64,000 nucleotides of DNA from Diphasiastrum complanatum. Lineage: Eukaryota > Streptophyta > Lycopodiopsida > Lycopodiales > Lycopodiaceae. The stretch spans positions 27,566,922 to 27,630,921 of the forward strand of contig CM055102.1 in assembly GCA_029204225.1 (NCBI GenBank), written 5' to 3'. Each line of letters starts with the position of its first letter. The stretch's first letter is position 1. The position numbers and the translations under genes were made by a program. Shown here one piece after another: positions 10,991-22,815 of the stretch. Below the pieces are notes generated by a model. It did not search any database, had not been told where the DNA came from, and saw only the letters and a program-made list of their open reading frames with translations.

Positions 10991-13254
10991 ACATGGCTCT
11001 ATTGTATGTCTTGTATTGCTCCTTATATTGTTAGTGTTCAAATCTTCTCGAGTAAATTGCACATTCTCTGTACCAAGGAGGTGGACCAAGGAGGTGGACC
11101 TTTCCTTATGTGAAAACAATTTTTCCTTTTTTTGTTACCTTATTTTTGCAACTGTTTTGTTTTTAATAATTTGTTTTTACATTCACCTGCTTGAAAAAAG
11201 CGCAGCCACTAGAATGTGAATGTGGAAATTTCATTTAAAAAAAAAGAATAGGTGCATGCATTCCATAGACGTTTTTTTCGTCAGTAAGGTGCATGTAAAA
11301 AAAGTTAAAAAAGAAAAAGAAAAAGGGTGCACACATTCCGCATGTGGCGGCAGATGCATTTTCTTCATTAAAAAGTTGAAAATAATTTTACAAAGTGTAG
11401 GAAAGGTAAGACGGGAAATTGGAATGACCTTGAGGCATCTATTCACTTGTGAGAGTTCATTTCTCTCCAAGTTGTGAAATGGTGTTAGATTTGTTTTGGA
11501 GGAGCAGGAGGTTCATATAGGTAGGAATTACATTCCATGTAGCCAAAGAGTCTCATTCAATGTTAGAAACTAGAAGCAGCACACTTTGAAAAGGTTCTAA
11601 ATAAGGGGCACTTCATCAAAGATGGAATGCACTGCATAACTTATCCTGATGGATAGGCTGAGTGCAATAGTAAACTGCAGTAAGTGCATCCTGGTTTCCA
11701 AGGGGGGCTCAAACTTGGCACAAACTGCAGCAAGTGAAACTTGTGAAATACAAACGACCCATCAGTGGATCATCTGAGCAGCCACCACGGTGATTAGATT
11801 AATCAAGCTAGACATCTTATTAAGAAACTCTTCTCTCATGAGACAAATGTATAAAGTTTTCTGATAATTTTTGGATGCTGCCTTCAGACCACACCACTTA
11901 CCAATAACTTTGAATTGAATTCCTTTGCCAAGAGAAAAGTCACAATCCAACAGAAACCATATCCACTTCATTTTTACAACCATAGTTTCCTCATACATGG
12001 GAGGAGACAAATAGTATTGTTAGCAGGTCCACAATCAAATAGTATATCTTCAATCTACAGATTTTGAGAAATAGGACATAATGTTGTAACTTGTGCTTGA
12101 AAGCCACAAAAGAATTATATGAATAGAACATCTTAGGTTAGAATACTTATCTCTATTTCCTCAATCAGCAAGTTGATGCAGAATTTATCTTCATTCAGCT
12201 AGTCTCAAATTCTAACCTTTGCCAGCAGCCTCCAAATGTTGCCATGAACTAATTTGATAACTTTTCCCTAAAGCAGCATAACCACGAACGCCATAAATTC
12301 CAAGACTAACTTTATCTGGATAAGAGTCCACAGAACCAGCTTTTCTACAAGATTTGGTAGATGATAGATCAAAGATGGATTCAAAAGCAGCACAGCATTT
12401 CATATAAATAAACACCTCGTATTTTTGGCCTATCTGTGCAGCTCAGAATGATGCAGGACCAAAAACGCTCTTCCTTGTTTCTGGTCTTCTGCATGAAACT
12501 CAAAAATGAATGTGTCTATTCATTTTCACTTGACGCCTCTTCTTCTGGAAGGACATAAGCCTGCTCATTTATAATAAGGTTTTTGCGTTCTTTTAAGCTT
12601 ATGTAGGATAGCTGAATTGCGATGTTAGTTGCACTACTTATAGATCAAGAGTGAGGATTTAAAAGTATTGGAATATGAGCACATTCCGTGCTTAACTGCT
12701 GCTTTCACAGCATCAGCAGTACAAACTACGACTTCATGCATTCGAGCAGTTGCCCAACAATGTGGAGTGAAGTCGACAAATACCGGCCTGATGATAGACA
12801 GCTCCTTTTGTTAAGTCCAGGTTTGGAGTTTGACAAGTATAAAATTGTGAAAATGAAGAAGACCTCAATTAACCGATTGTTCTCTCTTATACAGGCGATT
12901 GAAAGCTTCACAGCTCAAAACACCTTGGAAATTGCAGGAACTCATCACGTGTGACTAATCTGATGATTTGGAAATGCATTAAAATTTAACAGCCATCAAT
13001 GCAGTCTTCATCATTATCAATCCAAAAAATAAATAAATTATTGAGTCTTCAGATTAGAGAAACTGGTACTTGCCAGATATTTGTATTACATCCTGAAATT
13101 TGCTTTGCTCCAAAGCTTCCACCTCCAAAAGAAACTATATAGTCCTTCATACGAACAGTCAACATAAATTGCACATCCCAGTCAAATTAACGGTAAAGAA
13201 GTATGTGGTTGGTAAAAGCTAAAGACAACAAGATAGTTAATAGTTCACTCACAT
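10987..13254. other. mostly non-coding region downstream of the 13498-14733 gene
   Basis: No recognised domain. Short minus-strand ORFs at 11762-12010 and 12212-12415 have a protein-like look but no family I recognise and no clear splice sites. They could be exons or 3' untranslated sequence of the gene to the right. A plus-strand ORF at 12688-12954 is likewise unassigned. Confidence 0.4.
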
Positions 13255-13491
13255 TCCTACCTTACAGTTTAATTCTTGGATAAGAATGGTTTGCAATATC
13301 ACCATTATGTGCACTGTCAAGAAACCTCTCACGTTCTGGAGACCCCTTTCAGCATCAGATTTCTTGATCTTAAGAGTTATTGCAGCAACAACACGGTGGA
13401 CAAAGAGTTGTTGTACTACTTCCGTATTTGTTTCATTACTATCAGAGCACAGTATCAACAGGTCAAGGAGCTTCTTGCTCATTCTAGTCAT
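13255..13491 (-). CDS. small uncharacterised ORF just downstream of the 411-codon ORF
   Basis: An 80-codon ORF starts (ATG) 7 bases after the stop of the 411-codon ORF, in another frame: MTRMSKKLLDLLILCSDS, then a hydrophobic/basic segment (HRVVAAITLKIKKSDAERG). It could be a further exon of the upstream gene reached by splicing, part of its 3' untranslated region, or chance. I do not recognise it and see no clean donor/acceptor pair. Confidence 0.25.
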
Positions 13492-13497
13492 AACTCA

Positions 13498-14733
13498 TCA
13501 AGCAAATGTCCAAATTTTAGTGGCACACTTGAAGCTTTTGCTTCTGCTCCTCTTGTAAGTACTGCTGACCACTTTATCTCGATATTGAGAAGATAAAGTT
13601 TGGCTTCGTCCTCGTTTTGATCGGATTGGCGGCCCCGCATCCCCATACAATATAGATTCAAGAGACCTTTCCTGAGGAATTGCCTGCTTTCCATCTCTAC
13701 CAATAAACCATTCATTCTCAGGACTTTGTTCCTTGCGCAAAGATGTTTCAGAAACTGTATTGCTTGCAATGAGTTCTTTCTCTTCTTTTCGAACATTATG
13801 GCTTTTTTTATAAGAACTCTTTGCCCTTCTTCTTACTCTTTTCTGGGCAATAGGAACCGACCCATGCACAAAATATGCAACCTTTTGCAGCCCTAAGGAG
13901 TGATGATGCACTGCCTTTTCAGCTTCCACTTCCTTTTCGACAGCAACAGGCTTTTGGGTTGCTGATGAAGAACCTGACGCAACTTGAATAGCATTCATTA
14001 GCAAATCCAAAGGTTCAGGATGATCCTTCTCAGAAGCTGCATCTTTGCTTTCTCCTGGAATTCCAGCTGAGCTATCCACACGTTTTGCGTTTTCCATCAA
14101 CCCAACTGATTTTGATGCAGCGTTGCTCGCATGCTCTTGAGTCAATTCAGGCATAGAGACTGTTTCTGGACACTTTGTTGTTGGAGCAGCTTCACATACT
14201 GCAAGGTCTACTTTTGGGCTCTCATATGAATCCAGAATGCTTGATTCTCCCATCTTTGAGCTGCCTGCTGCAGATGAGCCATGCAAAGGAAGACCACAAT
14301 CAATTGGCATGGAGTTCTGAGAGGGAGCTAGTTGGCTTGTCATTCCATTGCTGCCAGAAAGGCTCTGGTGAGAGATTTGCGTCCCAGTTGACAGATTGAC
14401 ATAATCCATCCTTCCTTGCGGCGATGCGACACCATCAGTTTGATCTGCACACCCAGCTGGTGCGAGATTGACCTTCATCTGTACTGGAGGCTCCCAGCGA
14501 GCCGGAGGGGCCCTTTTAACATCTATTGAAGCATCTAAGCTCTGATTACTACTAGATTCAGATAAAAGACTACCTGATCCAGATTCTAGGAGGGCTAAAG
14601 CAGGACTAGGGAGCGCACACTCTGTCAGGAATTGCAGAACCTCCTTGGCGGGCCGCCATAGCTGAACTTTGGAAGATGCAGAGGATCGAGAAGCTGATGG
14701 GGCAGCAAAAGCCATCCCTTGCGATTGAGCCAT
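13498..14733 (-). CDS. uncharacterised plant protein, 411 codons
   Basis: The longest unbroken non-transposon ORF in the window. I chose the ATG at 14733 (MAQSQGMAF); the frame stays open a little further upstream without another ATG. The protein is rich in Ser/Ala/Pro. Short conserved-looking segments include LWRPAKEVLQFLTEC near the N-terminus, ARWEPPVQMKVNLAPAGC, and a basic region (AQKRVRRRAKSSYKKSHNVR) that could be a nuclear signal. Near the C-terminus ERSLESILYGDAGPP and KRGRSQTLSSQYRDKVV stand out. No catalytic domain or membrane segment is visible; most of the chain looks disordered. A nuclear regulatory or scaffold role is only a guess. Either a single-exon gene or a large exon of a longer one. 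Confidence 0.6.
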   Translation of the reverse strand: MAQSQGMAFAAPSASRSSASSKVQLWRPAKEVLQFLTECALPSPALALLESGSGSLLSESSSNQSLDASIDVKRAPPARWEPPVQMKVNLAPAGCADQTDGVASPQGRMDYVNLSTGTQISHQSLSGSNGMTSQLAPSQNSMPIDCGLPLHGSSAAGSSKMGESSILDSYESPKVDLAVCEAAPTTKCPETVSMPELTQEHASNAASKSVGLMENAKRVDSSAGIPGESKDAASEKDHPEPLDLLMNAIQVASGSSSATQKPVAVEKEVEAEKAVHHHSLGLQKVAYFVHGSVPIAQKRVRRRAKSSYKKSHNVRKEEKELIASNTVSETSLRKEQSPENEWFIGRDGKQAIPQERSLESILYGDAGPPIRSKRGRSQTLSSQYRDKVVSSTYKRSRSKSFKCATKIWTFA

Positions 14734-15048
14734 ATCACAAATCACACAAACCTTCGCTCCTGTTCACAAATCTCGGACCGTGGAACCCGATTGTCATCTA
14801 CCTTCGCAGAACCCATCAATTCAAAGTTCTCTGCACGATCCCGGTGAACAAAGGCAGCTTCTCTCAAGGATAAAGGACTAATCCAGGAACTAACTATACA
14901 TACACCTGCTTATTTCATCCATCCTCCCCATCTGCTCTAGTAAACGCAAAGGCAGAAGAAACCCAGAATAGCAAGATCAAATCGAAGCACCCAAATGGCA
15001 AGAGGATAATCCCGATCATCCAAGGACAGCAGGATCGAGCTCTTGCTG

Positions 15049-15051
<3 letters not shown>

Positions 15052-15087
<36 letters not shown>
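15052..15087. repeat. (CT)n microsatellite upstream of the 411-codon gene
   Basis: 36 bp of CT on the plus strand, about 320 bp upstream of the ATG at 14733. On the gene's strand it is a GA tract in the likely 5' untranslated or promoter region, a common place for GA repeats in plants. A regulatory role is inference. Confidence 0.85.
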
Positions 15088-15090
<3 letters not shown>

Positions 15091-16640
15091 GCGATGGCGG
15101 AAATACGAGAAGAGGACTCGAAAAGGTAAGAAAGATGGAACCTGTTTAGTTATTTCCGAATTCACACCCACAAATGTATTTTTCTGGATTACAAAAAAAG
15201 ACTTTGTATAGTTTCAGGGTTTCACATGGGGGAGGGAGGATGTACAATATTTGATATTGATTTGCACTACCATCAGTATGAACAATGTTTGATTGATGGG
15301 TGTAGTTTTTGGGCCAAGTTTCCATGTACACAAAGAGATTCAATCTTGGGTTTCCATTTGCCACAAGTAACACTTTTGATCAACCAGATTAGCCAAATTC
15401 GTGAGATCTTCTTCCATTCCGCTTTTATTCACATAGACTGGGATTTAAAACTGGGTCTTCATTGCGGCATGTTACACTCTTATCCCGCTCGGCAATGACG
15501 GGGAACACAAAATCTTTCATTGAGAACGGAGAGACGTGATTGGCCCATATGTAAAAAAAATGGTCCCCCCCCCCCTCCCCCCCATCATGTGGCACATGAG
15601 GTGCCAATTACCCGTTGCAACATAGGGGCGACTCGGGCACCTCAAGCAACTCAAGCTTGTTTCATAAAGTCATCATCATTGCACGACAAGTTGACACTTC
15701 AATCATCCAATCAAAAGAGACATTCTCATATTTAACCGATCTAATGGAGGAGACGAAATATGAAAGTATCTCACATAAATGCACTAGAGGTAGCAAGAGA
15801 CTCAATCAATATGTAACATGTTAGGAGTAATTAGTAAGTCCTATTCTTTTAGATTTGGTTGCATGGCAAGTGTTGTTGACACACTTGCCAAAGCAAGAGT
15901 GCTACACCATCCTTATCTTTTGTTGAGGTCCTCTTGTCTTATATTCTTGAGTAAAAAAGATTTTGCTCAAAATTACAAAGTCTCGTAATGTGAAAAAGGG
16001 AGGGAGGAGGGGGAGAAAGGGAGAGGGTTGTAAAATCTCCTAAATTTATTGGAAATTGTCCAAATAAGTACATATAAACGAGTCCAAAATTCAAAATTTG
16101 AGACGAGAGAATAGAGAGAAAATTGGCATACGATTATACATTACTTTGGAGAGGCCTTCGACCATTTTCTCATCGACTGCCTCTAGTATAAAATTTATAC
16201 AATTACACTAAGATTCTATGAATAGATTAGGTTTAACTATATTAATTAAGGAGGAGATCACATTTGCTTCAATGGCCTTGCTGAAAACTCAACATTGTGA
16301 CTACATATCGACTAGCATTGTTTTGTATGTCTCCGTTTCTTTCTTCCTCAACCATAACGAAAGAAATTGGTAGTCATGCATTGTGAATCTTATTGAGACT
16401 TAGTGTACTTTTTTCTACCACCAATCACAAGTATCCTACTTAACTCATACACTTTCACAGGTCATTTTTGTGCAAACTGTGAAGGATTCAAGATCCAATC
16501 CATGTCCCAAATCTTTGGTTACAATAAGGAGCAAACCAACAATCCTGCCAATGTAGAAAAATCAGCATCTACATACAAAATGAGATGCAAACTCTAAGAG
16601 ATACTGATCAAACATGAACCAAAACATAAAATATGTTTGC
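15088..16640. other. no gene recognised
   Basis: Contains a C-rich run (about 15566-15583) and short ORFs without recognisable content. No RNA gene or element ends seen. Confidence 0.45.
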
Positions 16641-17128
16641 TGTCCATACAATTACAGTACCCTACTGTATTTCACACGTGTGGAACCAAAAATAGCAATA
16701 AATGATCATTCTACACATAGAATTGCAAGATAACATCATGAGAGTGCACCAATGAGTAGTAGAACCCAAAGAGAACCATGTATAATGATGAAATGAGAGA
16801 GAGAGAAGAGAAAAGATGTGTCTCTCCACGAGTTACATCCTTTTATAGAGTTTCCAAACCCTATTTGGCCACTTGGCTTCCCCTCCAAAATGTAAACCCT
16901 ACTATTTTTGGGTCTAGATTCAATGTACCCAAAGTTCAAATTTGAATCTCTCTCAAACTCGACTACCAACTTTTCCACACTTTCAAAAAGTGTTTATTGG
17001 ATGTATTTAAAACTAATATAACTTCAAAAAGTTTATCTCTAAGTCTAAAATGAGTTTTGGCCTCTTATTGACAATTTACCAAAATATGACTAAACTAGAC
17101 TAAACTAGTTGAAATCTCTCACACTTCC
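16640..17128 (-). repeat. probable LTR (minus strand), left end uncertain
   Basis: On the minus strand a purine tract (GAAGAGGAAG, about 17129-17138) is followed by TGTGAGAGATTTC, the usual polypurine-tract/LTR-start arrangement. A good TATA box (TATAAAAGG, about 16840-16849) lies about 280 bp further in and is followed by a CT-rich leader. The left end is not defined and no second LTR is seen, so this may be a 3' LTR whose internal region lies to the right. Confidence 0.4.
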
Positions 17129-17138
17129 TCTTCAGCTA

Positions 17139-18230
17139 GGTTTGGCATAGTTTTGACAATAGAACTTTGATCCAATTTTAGAATGATCTCCATCCTAAGT
17201 GTAGATCTCCTTTCTAAGGTTCTAAAGTATCTTTCACAATTGATATAGAGAATAGTGTCCAAATTGGATGCTTCTTACATCAATTTTACACATCAAGATA
17301 TAACTAGAACATGAAGAACCAAATAGAATGTGAATGAAATGATTCCTCCATATTTCAAACTTTGAAAACTCTAGAAATTTACAGCAACCAAACAATACAT
17401 GTGAGTGATGACCATTTGCTTGCTTGTCTCCTCCAACTTTGTCCTTTCTTGATATGTCTCCACCATAAAACTGCATGAATGAGCCTCCAGCTCCATCTTG
17501 CCACAAGATATCATCAAACCTTGATGAATTGGCCATGAATGAGTGACATAATGAACCTCCATTAGCTTCATTTCCATCAGCAAAACCAGCCAAGAATGCT
17601 AGTACAACTCCCACAATAAGATATTGCAAGACAATGTAGCTAGTTTGTCCATATCTTGACAATTTGCACACATCCATATGAAATAGCTCAAACATGAGAT
17701 AGAACAAGTAAAGTAAACTTGAACAACACTTCCTTGCTGCTCCTTTGACCTTACTTGAGTCTTCAATAAGCTGCAAAAACAGATCCATAACATCTTTGCC
17801 AGAAAACCTTCCTTTGATGCTCTTGACTAGCTCCAAATTGCCACCTTTCCTTTTGTGTTGTTGAAGCCCTTTGAGACCAACCTCTTGATCTTCCTCTTGA
17901 CCATCAAATTCATTGAACAAACTTGTTTTCCAGATCCATTACTTGCTTTTACAGCATGAAAACCATGAGAACCAATATCCACTTGCATAACATCATCTAC
18001 ACAAGAAAATTCTCCAAAATCTATTCAAATAAGCAACAGTTCCAAAAGAAGAGAACTTCAAAGGACAAGAAGACAAACACTGAGCAGACTTATTTAGACC
18101 TGTCGAAAATTAGTGGGAATGAGCGGAAGCTGATGAGCGAGCTTGGTGTAGGATCGGAAGCGCCACAGTTAGCAGCAGATCGTTCAAAAATGAATGATTC
18201 ACATATGCACAATGAAACGATACAGTAGTA
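17139..18230 (-). other. possible internal region of an unidentified LTR element
   Basis: It follows the LTR candidate on the minus strand. A 228-codon open stretch (17234-17920) has no ATG near its start, one hydrophobic segment (YIVLQYLIVGVVLAFLAGFA) and no retroelement or host motif I know. It probably is not a gene. Confidence 0.3.
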
Positions 18231-18758
18231 GGACTGAAATTGCACTCCGATTAATATTAACAAAATGAGTACAATTACTTGAAGTAATAACTTCAGCTGG
18301 TTGAGCGTGATAATACTGGCTACAGAAACTCAAAAAATCAGAAGAAGTTTTCTGATGAAGATTAAGTCCTAACTAACTTCATATCCACATTTTATTTGTC
18401 AATCACAAAATATCTTCTACTTGCTAAATATCTAATTAGCATTAAATGTTATATGTCTCATTTATTACAACCTCCTTTAAATGTACAATGTAGGTGGACT
18501 GTTAATGCGGATCAGATTTCTAACCGACAGTATCAGAATTTACAATGTATCAAAAAATGTACAATGACTCAAAAATATACATTGACTTGAAAAATTATGA
18601 ATTTTTCGAGTCGATCTGATATTGAAAAATTCTAGAAAATTTGATTATGAATTTTTTGATCTTCTGCTCAAAATTCGAGCCTTCTTTTTCTAGGTTTTGT
18701 ACAACTTTCAAGATGCTCATTAATGAATGGATTTGAGGCTGAGCATCGAATTCCAACA
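18231..18758 (-). repeat. 3' LTR of copia element E, left end uncertain
   Basis: On the minus strand a purine tract TAAGGGGGAG (18759-18768) is followed by TGTTGGAATTCG, a classic copia polypurine tract and LTR start at 18758. The matching 5' LTR is not in place (element D sequence abuts the E gag), so the other end could not be fixed by alignment. Confidence 0.5.
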
Positions 18759-18768
18759 CTCCCCCTTA
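18759..18768 (-). promoter_or_regulatory. polypurine tract of element E
   Basis: TAAGGGGGAG on the minus strand directly before the LTR start TGTTGG. Confidence 0.6.
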
Positions 18769-18814
18769 ATGTGGATCTTGGAAAGCTTTGATCTTCATAT
18801 TTGCATATTCGATC

Positions 18815-19479
<665 letters not shown>

Positions 19480-19500
<21 letters not shown>

Positions 19501-20300
19501 TCGATTTTTTGGTTTTCGATCCTGGAGCCTTTTTTGATACATGGATCGGAAATTTGTTCGATACTTGGATAGGAAATTTCTCGAGCTTTCTCCTTGTGGT
19601 TGATAAATCGATCTTCCACAAAAATGACATCTCTGCTTGTGAATGTTTTTTATGTTTCCAGATTGTAGAGCTTGTATGCCTTGTGATCTGGGGAGTAGCC
19701 AATGAAAAGAGATTTTGTGCTTTTGTCACCAGCTTCTTTCTTAGATCTTTGGGGATCTGAGCATAAACAATGCATTCAAACACTCTAATATTCCTGAGTG
19801 ATGGTTTTGATCCCGTCCACATCTCATAGGGTGTCTTGCCATACAGGGCTTTGGTGATGAATCGATTTTGTAGATAGGTGGTTGTAGTAACAGCTTCTGT
19901 CCAAAATTTCTTTGGAAGAGAGACATGGGCCAGCATGCTCTTGGCACTTTCGATGAGTGTCGAATTCTTCCGTTCAGCTATACCATTGGACTGAGGTGAG
20001 TAGCCAGTTGTGAATTGTTGATGTATTTCGTTGGCCTTGCATAACTCCTTAAATTCTGTGGAGATAAATTCTCCCCCTCCATTTGTGTGTAGAGCTTTGA
20101 TCTTCCTCTGGGTCCGATGTTCTGTAGATGTCTTGAACTACATGAAGAACTTAAATGCCTCTAATTTGTTCTTCAAAAAATAGGTTGCATTCCTTCGAAA
20201 GAAGTCATTGATGAAGGTTAGCAGGTATAGAGCTTCCCCTTTGGAAGCAGTCTGCATCGGGCCACATATGTCGCTATGTACAAGATCTAGCAAGCCTTTG
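19480..20300 (-). pseudogene. copia integrase (element E)
   Basis: The minus strand encodes the integrase core end and C-terminal part: MLAHVSLPKKFWTEAV, YGKTPYEMWTGSKPSL, NIRVFECIVYAQIPKD. Further up (19980-20290) are weaker matches to the core and the PFxP-type pre-integrase end. Frameshifts are frequent. The part that should lead into RT stops at about 19480, where the inverted RNase H segment begins; no RT of this element remains. Confidence 0.75.
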
Positions 20301-21100
20301 GAATATGAGCTGAGTCAAAAATGAAAGGACTTCTAGCATGCTTGCTGATAATACAACTTTCACATGGATAAGTTGGCTTGATGACAGAAGGCAGATATTG
20401 TACTAGTCTCTGAGTCGATATTTATTGAATACTATTGAAGTTCAAGTGGCCTAATCCGAAATGCCAAAACATATCAGTTGATTCAGAAGTGGAAGTATAA
20501 AGAGCTTGACTGTTAGAAGAATAACAGTGGCTGAGTTTGTAAATATTTCCACTTCTTCTCCCGAAAGCTAAAACTTTCTGGGATTTGTCAAGGATGGTGC
20601 AGCCATTTGTATCGAATTCAGCTCTCCAACCTGAATCAATGATTCAGCTAACTGAGAGCATATTCTTGTTCAGTTTGGAACGTGGAGAACGTTGATAGCA
20701 ACTTGACTTCACGTTTCTGGAATTCGATTGTGACCGTTCCTTCACCTTGGATTGAATATGATGAGTTGTCTCCAAGTTGCACAACTCGAGTATGAGTGAA
20801 TGATTTATAATTATTGAACTAGGCGAGTGGTGAGTCATATGTTGTATTGCTCTAGAATCTAGATACCAAGAATCGATATCCTGTAATTCTCCGACCTTGG
20901 TTATAAATGTTGCTTCATCTTCCTCTTGTTGTTGTGTCAAAAAACTGGTTGAGACAGAATTCGCTTGTTGTTGGAACTGCTTCTTCTTCTCATTGTTTTT
21001 TCAAATTTCTGTAGTCCTTGATCTCATGTCCAGTTCTTTTGCAGTATATGCAGAATAGTTTCAGCTTTGGTTGGAAAGACGAAGAGTTCGAATTTGACCC
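20301..21100 (-). pseudogene. copia protease and zinc knuckle (element E)
   Basis: A zinc knuckle at about 21010-21055 reads FCIYCKRTGHEIKDY, with the last cysteine changed to tyrosine. The protease site at about 20860 reads WYLDSRAIQHMTHH, with DSG changed to DSR. Pre-integrase sequence follows with stops. Both active features are lost. Confidence 0.7.
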
Positions 21101-21190
21101 TGGGTTAGAATTTGATCATGAACTAAAATTTGACCCAAAGTGAAAATCCGACCCAGACTACGTATTGCTCTTCTTTTTGGATCTAAACTT

Positions 21191-21690
21191 CTAATTTTTT
21201 GAATATAGAGCTTGAAGATCCGACCATGAGCCTGAGGAGGATGCAGATTTTTGGATTTCCTCTTGTAGAAGCATCAAAATTGCTCTTGATAGAGTAATTT
21301 TCTCCTGGGTCAAAATTATCATGACCCAATTTTCATAGGCTTCAAGAAGACTCGATAGTAGAGTCATAACAGTGTCAGAATCTTCAATGACTGAGCCAAT
21401 TGCATCCATTTGCTCCATAAGATTTTTGAAAGTGTTGATATAACTTGTAACACTTTCTGCTTCAGACATCTTCAATTTGAAGAATTTCTTCCTCAAATGT
21501 ATTTGGAAGTAACATCCTTGATATCATGCAGGGTTTCTAGGATGTCCCATGCATCATTGGTTGTCTGAGCATTACGTATGTGAATTATCTGTGTATCCTT
21601 GATATTGAGAGTGATCATGGCAAATGCCTTGCCATCTCTCAATCTCCATTTGGTGATAATGGCTGCATCACCTTCTGGCTTGACATCCAT
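21191..21690 (-). pseudogene. copia gag, UBN2 type (element E)
   Basis: Two frames carry the gag core: MDVKPEGDAAIITKWRLRDG, NAQTTNDAWDILETLHDIKD, then RKKFFKLKMSEAESVTSYI, LMEQMDAIGSVIEDSDTVMT and LLSSLLEAYENWVMIILTQE. This is the usual order of a UBN2 gag (aspartate/tryptophan helix, then YxxLxxxLP-like helix). A frameshift separates them at about 21494. No primer site or 5' LTR precedes it; element D LTR sequence is upstream instead. Confidence 0.8.
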
Positions 21691-21699
21691 CTAAGTCCT

Positions 21700-21981
21700 A
21701 ACCCTAATGTTGAACCTATTAGGTCATAAGATCCACCCTAATTGGGGGTTGAGATCTTGAGATCCAAAACAATGTAAAAAGTGCTATTTTTAGCTCCTAG
21801 AATATCTCTAGCCTATCTATGCACAATTTGGCCCCATTCTGAAGGTGTCATTACAAATCTAGGTTAGGGATATCACTTAGAAAAGAGTATCCTATTCCTT
21901 TTGTCATGTGCGACATCCCACAACATGGCCTCAATGCAATTTACAAGTGGAAAAATCAAATTAGCTTGTGTAATTTTCACA
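21700..21981 (-). repeat. 3' LTR start of copia element D (left end uncertain)
   Basis: On the minus strand GAGGAGGAG (21982-21990) follows the RNase H stop by a few bases and precedes TGTGAAAATTACAC, a polypurine tract and LTR start at 21981. The LTR probably runs to about 21700, where the gag of element E begins. Confidence 0.5.
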
Positions 21982-22234
21982 CTCCTCCTCACAACTAGTT
22001 TGCATATAACATAGACTTGCTTATCAACCCAAGGGCTGATCTTAATTTTACAAATGTAGTTCTTTGAAGTGGTTTAGTGAGTATATTAGCAACACATTCA
22101 CTACTTGCCACATGCTCCAAAGATACCTCCTTAGATTGCACTTTTTCTCTCACAAAATGATGAGAGATCTCAATGCTTTGACCTTGCATGGAAGAATGGG
22201 GTTGTTGCAAGGTGTCGGGGGCTGAAATGTTGTC

Positions 22235-22248
22235 ATTATAAAGGATTG
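22235..22248. repeat. 14-bp duplication flanking the tRNA-like insertion, left
   Basis: ATTATAAAGGATTG, repeated perfectly at 22336-22349. The length is typical of LINE-driven (target-primed) insertion. Confidence 0.85.
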
Positions 22249-22335
22249 ACCCAACGGGGTTGGCTCAACTGATTAGCTTGGCATCCAAAGTTTCTTTGGT
22301 CTCAGGTTCGAGCCTCCCCTTGGAAACCAAGAAGC
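22249..22335 (+). mobile_element. tRNA-derived SINE-like insertion, 87 bp
   Basis: The segment between the two 14-bp duplications contains a recognisable A box (TGGCTCAACTGATTAGC, about 22262) and B box (GGTTCGAGCC, about 22304) of a Pol III promoter on the plus strand, spaced about as in a tRNA. It does not fold as an intact cloverleaf and has a purine-rich tail (AAACCAAGAAGC). The length-typical duplication indicates retroposition. It could be a very short SINE, a truncated SINE head, or a tRNA retropseudogene. Confidence 0.7.
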
Positions 22336-22349
22336 ATTATAAAGGATTG
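22336..22349. repeat. 14-bp duplication flanking the tRNA-like insertion, right
   Basis: ATTATAAAGGATTG. Excising 22249-22349 restores the RNase H reading LYN-x-N-x-SA of the host copia. Confidence 0.85.
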
Positions 22350-22815
22350 GAACATCATCTAAACTCATGACCTTTAGCTTCATTAGTAGCCTTTTGATCC
22401 AAAGAAGCTCCTTTGTAGTGGTAGTGAGAGCTTCGTACTTAGCCTCAGTAGAAGAAAGTGAGATGGTTTCTTGTTTCTTTGACAACCAAGAAACAACTCC
22501 TCCACCAATTAATGTTGCATAGGCACTTGTGAAATTTCTATCCCTTTTATCACCTGCAAAATCCGAGTCACTAAAGGCGTGCAAATCAATAATATCCCCT
22601 CTATAGAGACTCTATAGAGAATTCCATGATCTAGAGTGCCCAAGAGGTATCTCAAGATCCTTTTTCCAATGTATGATCAATGGATGTTGCATATATTCAC
22701 TTATCCTACACACACTAAAGCATAGATCAAGCCTAGTTATGGTAATCCACATTAAGAAGCCTATAAGTTGCCTATAAAGAGTGTTGTCCATGAAGGATCC
22801 TTCGAATCTGTTTTT

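Larger units (their letters stand above)
21995..22815 (-). pseudogene. copia RNase H and RT end (element D), split by a tRNA-like insertion
   Basis: Minus strand: MDNTLYRQLIGFLMWITITR and DLCFSVCRISEYMQHP (RT end), FSDSDFAGDKRDRNFTSAYA, SWLSKKQETISLSSTEAKYE, WIKRLLMKLKVMSLDDVPIL, then an 87-bp insertion, then QGQSIEISHHFVREKVQSKE and SECVANILTKPLQRTTFVKL. The catalytic residues of RNase H (SDSDF, STEAKY) are recognisable. At the right the frame runs directly into element C integrase sequence at about 22800-22815. Confidence 0.83.

Noticed and set aside
17234-17920. 228-codon minus-strand ORF
   Set aside because: No ATG near its start, no recognised domain, overlapping open frames in other phases; likely chance in a non-coding LTR element.
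22249-22335. Functional tRNA gene
   Set aside because: A and B boxes are recognisable but paired arms are not, and the 14-bp duplications show an insertion.
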